NCBI GenBank assembly: GCA_002506535.1
Contig: DAXT01000016.1
Location: 44,651 to 52,690 of the forward strand
Length of the DNA: 8,040 bases
Direction of reading: 5' to 3'
DNA from: Methanothrix harundinacea
GTDB taxonomy: Archaea; Halobacteriota; Methanosarcinia; Methanotrichales; Methanotrichaceae
Position numbers and translations under genes: made by a program. Below the pieces are notes generated by a model. That model was not told the origin of the DNA. It searched no databases and saw nothing but the letters and a program-made list of their open reading frames with translations. Below, piece after piece: positions 6,090 to 8,040 of this stretch; the stretch's first letter is position 1; each line of letters begins with the position of its first letter.

Positions 6090-6332
6090 ATGAACGTTAA
6101 TCTTGGGGCTCCGTACGAGGTTGCTATAAAAAGCATCATCGAGAAAGGCTACGCAGGAAATCGGACGGAGGTTATACGCCAGGCCATAATGGCATATAAG
6201 CGGATTATTGAGGAAGAAGAGCTGATGCTGGTACATAGAGGAGTCATGACGGAGATGGGCGAGCTGGAAGCCGGAAAGGCCAAGATCCATTCCTTTGATG
6301 AAATAAAAAAGATCCTTGAGCCTGATCCCTGA
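6090..6332 (+). CDS. Ribbon-helix-helix DNA-binding protein, antitoxin-like, no partner seen
   Basis: The 80-residue product starts with a short beta-strand (residues 2-6). A helix (9-19) follows, then a turn GYAGNR (20-25) and a second helix TEVIRQAIMAYKR (26-38). This is the arrangement of the CopG/ParD/VapB-type ribbon-helix-helix fold, which dimerises to bind operator DNA. The charged C-terminal part (EEEE at 41-44, FDEIKKILE at 69-77) resembles the toxin-binding tail of antitoxins. No toxin gene follows: the next plus-strand sequence is a broken transporter gene, so this is either a solitary regulator or an antitoxin that lost its partner. The ATG is preceded by AGGATGATGATC, with AGGA 9 nt upstream, partly matching the archaeal ribosome site. 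A weak TATA-like CTTATGTAC lies about 40 nt upstream. Its own promoter may hold its operator. Confidence 0.75.
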   Translation: MNVNLGAPYEVAIKSIIEKGYAGNRTEVIRQAIMAYKRIIEEEELMLVHRGVMTEMGELEAGKAKIHSFDEIKKILEPDP

Positions 6333-6685
6333 CGATCGTATGTTTCAGCAGCATCGGGATCCTCTCGGCGAGCTTCATCATGATCTTCAAGAGGGGCGAC
6401 CCCATAAACATGCTCTTCATGAGCACGTCAGAACTATTCGGGGGGGTCTACTTCCCCGTCGCCGTCCTGCCGGAGTGGCTCCAGACCGTCTCCCACCTCC
6501 TTCCCATCACCTACTCCCTCAACGGAATGAGGCACGCCCTCCTCCAGGGCTACAGCTTGGGAGAGCTGGCCCCGGAGATCGGTGCCCTCGTCCTCTTCTC
6601 GGCGGTCCTGGTGCCGGCGAGCCTCCTCGCCTTCCGGTACGCGGTCCGCAAAGCGAAGATGGAGGGGACGCTGGTGCACTATTGA
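6326..6685 (+). pseudogene. C-terminal remnant of an ABC-2 type transporter permease
   Basis: This frame is open from just after a TGA at 6323-6325 and encodes about 119 residues, with recognisable homology from about 6341. It shows the signature end of ABC-2 permeases: SSIGILSASFIMIFKRGDPI, then LFGGVYFPVAVLPEWLQ, LLPITYSLNGMRHALLQG, and a last hydrophobic segment ending FRYAVRKAK. Intact members are usually about 250-280 residues with six membrane helices; here roughly the first 150 residues are gone, and no ATPase gene is adjacent. The reading frame enters from the last codons of the ribbon-helix-helix gene (6326-6332), which places the break there. An internal ATG at 6380 could start 101 residues but would cut the first remaining helix and has no ribosome site. 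The 3' end seems intact, with a hairpin and T-rich stretch after it. It is most likely non-functional. Confidence 0.85.
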
Positions 6686-6714
6686 TAGAGAAAATGTCAG
6701 GTTTGGAATTCGGA

Positions 6715-6748
6715 AGGCCTCGCCGTTTGGCGGCCTACCTTTTGCTTT
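6715..6748 (+). terminator. Candidate hairpin terminator after the permease remnant
   Basis: AGGC (6715-6718) and CGCC (6721-6724) pair with GGCG (6729-6732) and GCCT (6733-6736) around a GTTT loop, with a 2-nt bulge. On the plus strand TTTTGCTTTT (6739-6748) follows closely. The hairpin overlaps the stop codon of the minus-strand gene (6735-6737); the minus side has no immediate T-run, so it suits the plus-strand permease gene better. Confidence 0.4.
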
Positions 6749-8040
6749 TCGCCCGGCCAACCAAGCGGTCCCAGGCGGCGCTCAGGTTCACGCCTTTTTC
6801 AAGCGTGATTTCGTGTTCGTATTGGAGAAGATAAGGTATGAGGGGCAACGTGACTTTCAGCTTATCTGCCGCTTTGATCCTTGTGTCATCGACGACCTTC
6901 GATAACTGCTCAACGTCGCCGGAGGTTACAAGATCCCGAAGCTCTTGATGCTGAATCGAAGACAATACTTGCTTTACCAGGTCCAGCATATCGTCCATTT
7001 GCTGCTGGTTGCTCTGATCGATAATTGTGGAGATGATGAACTTTTCGTTCTCATTTAACCGATTGAGGAGCGTCGTTGACAGCTCTTTCAGATCATATTT
7101 TAGTTCATATAATTTAGCAATTATTTGATCTGATTTTTCATCTCGCAACGCCATCTCGATATTGGGCTGAATGTAAGTTAAAGCAAGTTCGATCTTGCTC
7201 AATTTATTCCCGATTTCCATTTCGTCATCAATCTCAGCTATGATTTCGCAGGCGTGACTTCTCTCATCTATAGGTAGCAGTTTGCACATCTTTCTCAAAA
7301 TAGATACAATCCTGGACGCGGATCTATCTGATTTAAGATAATCTTCAGAGAGTTCCCCAGCCAACCGGTTAATTTCCGAGCCCAGCGGTTCGAAAGGCGT
7401 GCCAGTGCCTCGGGTTTGTAAGCATATGGCTTTCGCAGTTTTCTGAATCTCATCTATCGTTTCTTTTATCCTATGATCGATTATCGGCAGCCCTCTCTTA
7501 ATAAGCCTCGTCGCCCCAGGTGCCATCTCTTCGGTTTCGTCGAGAAGTTCTGCGGCGCGGTCGCAGTATCGCCTGTAAGAGTTGAGATCGCATTTTGCGG
7601 CTTCTAACCCCCTCTCCCGAAGACTCTGGGTTTCTTTCAGGGCATTTGATAGATTCTCGATCGCTTCCAGCAGGTCTTCTCTGCTCTTCGATCCTTCTGA
7701 TGCACGTTTTGCCTCTGCCAGAGATCTCTGTACCTCTGATTCAGAGCCCTCCTTCTTGAAGGTAAGAACATAAAACGACCTATAGAAAGGAAGACAGAAT
7801 TTGGCCGGATCGAATGACGAAGCTTCTGCTGCGGATCTCTCGAAATATTGGAGCGCTTTTTCCAGATATCTTCTGAACTCCTCCTCGTTCTCTGTCTCGG
7901 TCGCATCGAATATCGCGGCCCTGCCCAGAGAGTGGTTTGCGGACACTCGCACTTCGCGGTCCTCGTCTCCTGTCAATCGAATCAGATCTTTCCAGGCGTC
8001 CTCTTTGTCGGGGACGGCGGCGAAGGCGGCGCCAAGAGCG
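6735..8040 (-). CDS. Large HEAT-repeat protein, C-terminal part (5' end outside the window)
   Basis: The frame is open from the right edge, giving 434 residues and a TAG at 6735-6737. The apparent TTG start at 7976 is internal: the upstream codons to the edge continue the same protein. The first 45 or so residues are the end of a HEAT-repeat array with the pattern VPDKEDAWKDLIRLTGDEDREVR, then SANHSLGRA. The rest is long, charged and helix-rich (for example RRYLEKALQYFERSAAEA and IDHRIKETIDEIQKTAKA), without catalytic motifs, signal peptide or membrane helix. I recall repeat proteins of this kind, with an N-terminal part variable between copies, as common in Methanosarcina and Methanothrix genomes; the function is unknown, and the N-terminal domain needed to tell is not here. 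Base composition is lower in GC than the marker genes, especially at 7040-7340, which suggests different ancestry. It converges on the permease remnant. Confidence 0.85.
   Translation of the reverse strand, partial: ALGAAFAAVPDKEDAWKDLIRLTGDEDREVRVSANHSLGRAAIFDATETENEEEFRRYLEKALQYFERSAAEASSFDPAKFCLPFYRSFYVLTFKKEGSESEVQRSLAEAKRASEGSKSREDLLEAIENLSNALKETQSLRERGLEAAKCDLNSYRRYCDRAAELLDETEEMAPGATRLIKRGLPIIDHRIKETIDEIQKTAKAICLQTRGTGTPFEPLGSEINRLAGELSEDYLKSDRSASRIVSILRKMCKLLPIDERSHACEIIAEIDDEMEIGNKLSKIELALTYIQPNIEMALRDEKSDQIIAKLYELKYDLKELSTTLLNRLNENEKFIISTIIDQSNQQQMDDMLDLVKQVLSSIQHQELRDLVTSGDVEQLSKVVDDTRIKAADKLKVTLPLIPYLLQYEHEITLEKGVNLSAAWDRLVGRAKSKR

Noticed and set aside
6316..6834. 172-codon plus-strand frame
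   Set aside because: It is read out of frame with the permease remnant and crosses into the convergent HEAT gene; the product is a low-complexity arginine/proline-rich sequence.
1..8040. CRISPR array, tRNA, rRNA or intact insertion sequence
   Set aside because: No regularly spaced repeats, cloverleaf, rRNA-like stretch or transposase motif was seen on either strand by eye.

Overview
The window looks like chromosomal DNA of a methanogenic archaeon, most likely from the Methanothrix (Methanosaeta) part of the Methanosarcinales. Three things support this. It carries a pair of genes from families described only in methanogens (methanogenesis marker protein 2 and the MtxX/marker 4 protein). It carries a secreted FmdE-family protein. 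Its remaining genes are a multi-PAS sensor and HEAT-repeat proteins, both common in that group. The older genes are GC-rich with G/C-ending codons, ribosome sites are pieces of AGGAGGTGAT, and the promoters are TATA-like. Genus placement is an inference.

Layout. (1) 1-1430, minus: N-terminal part of a protein with three PAS domains and the start of a fourth; its 3' end is outside the window, and no open frame shows it unless the frame is allowed to run off the edge. (2) 1431-1744: divergent promoter region. (3) 1745-4533, plus: an apparent transcription unit of an all-HEAT-repeat protein, methanogenesis marker protein 2 (PurM/AIR-synthase-like) and MtxX (phosphotransacetylase-like). The last two are 4 nt apart, with the ribosome site of mtxX overlapping the stop codon of its neighbour. 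(4) 4582-4599: a bidirectional hairpin terminator between convergent genes. (5) 4615-5652, minus: a secreted protein made of two FmdE-like halves, with an archaeal promoter at about 5740.

(6) 5653-6340 has a different character. It is AT-rich, with a GC-rich core at about 5820-5960 that holds a 15-bp-stem hairpin and a possible 57-codon gene. An imperfect 20-bp direct repeat lies on either side of that core. A ribbon-helix-helix protein without a partner toxin follows. (7) 6326-6685, plus: the C-terminal remnant of an ABC-2 transporter permease whose front part is missing, with the break falling at the end of the ribbon-helix-helix gene. (8) 6735-8040, minus: C-terminal part of a large HEAT-repeat protein of lower GC than the marker genes; its N-terminus is outside the window.

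The working core is the marker 2-MtxX pair, which probably acts in a methanogenesis-related modification or cofactor step of unknown chemistry. Right of about 5650 the window reads like an accessory or rearranged region: a solitary antitoxin-like regulator, a decapitated transporter gene, a possible small mobile or dispersed repeat, and a helical-repeat protein with different base composition.
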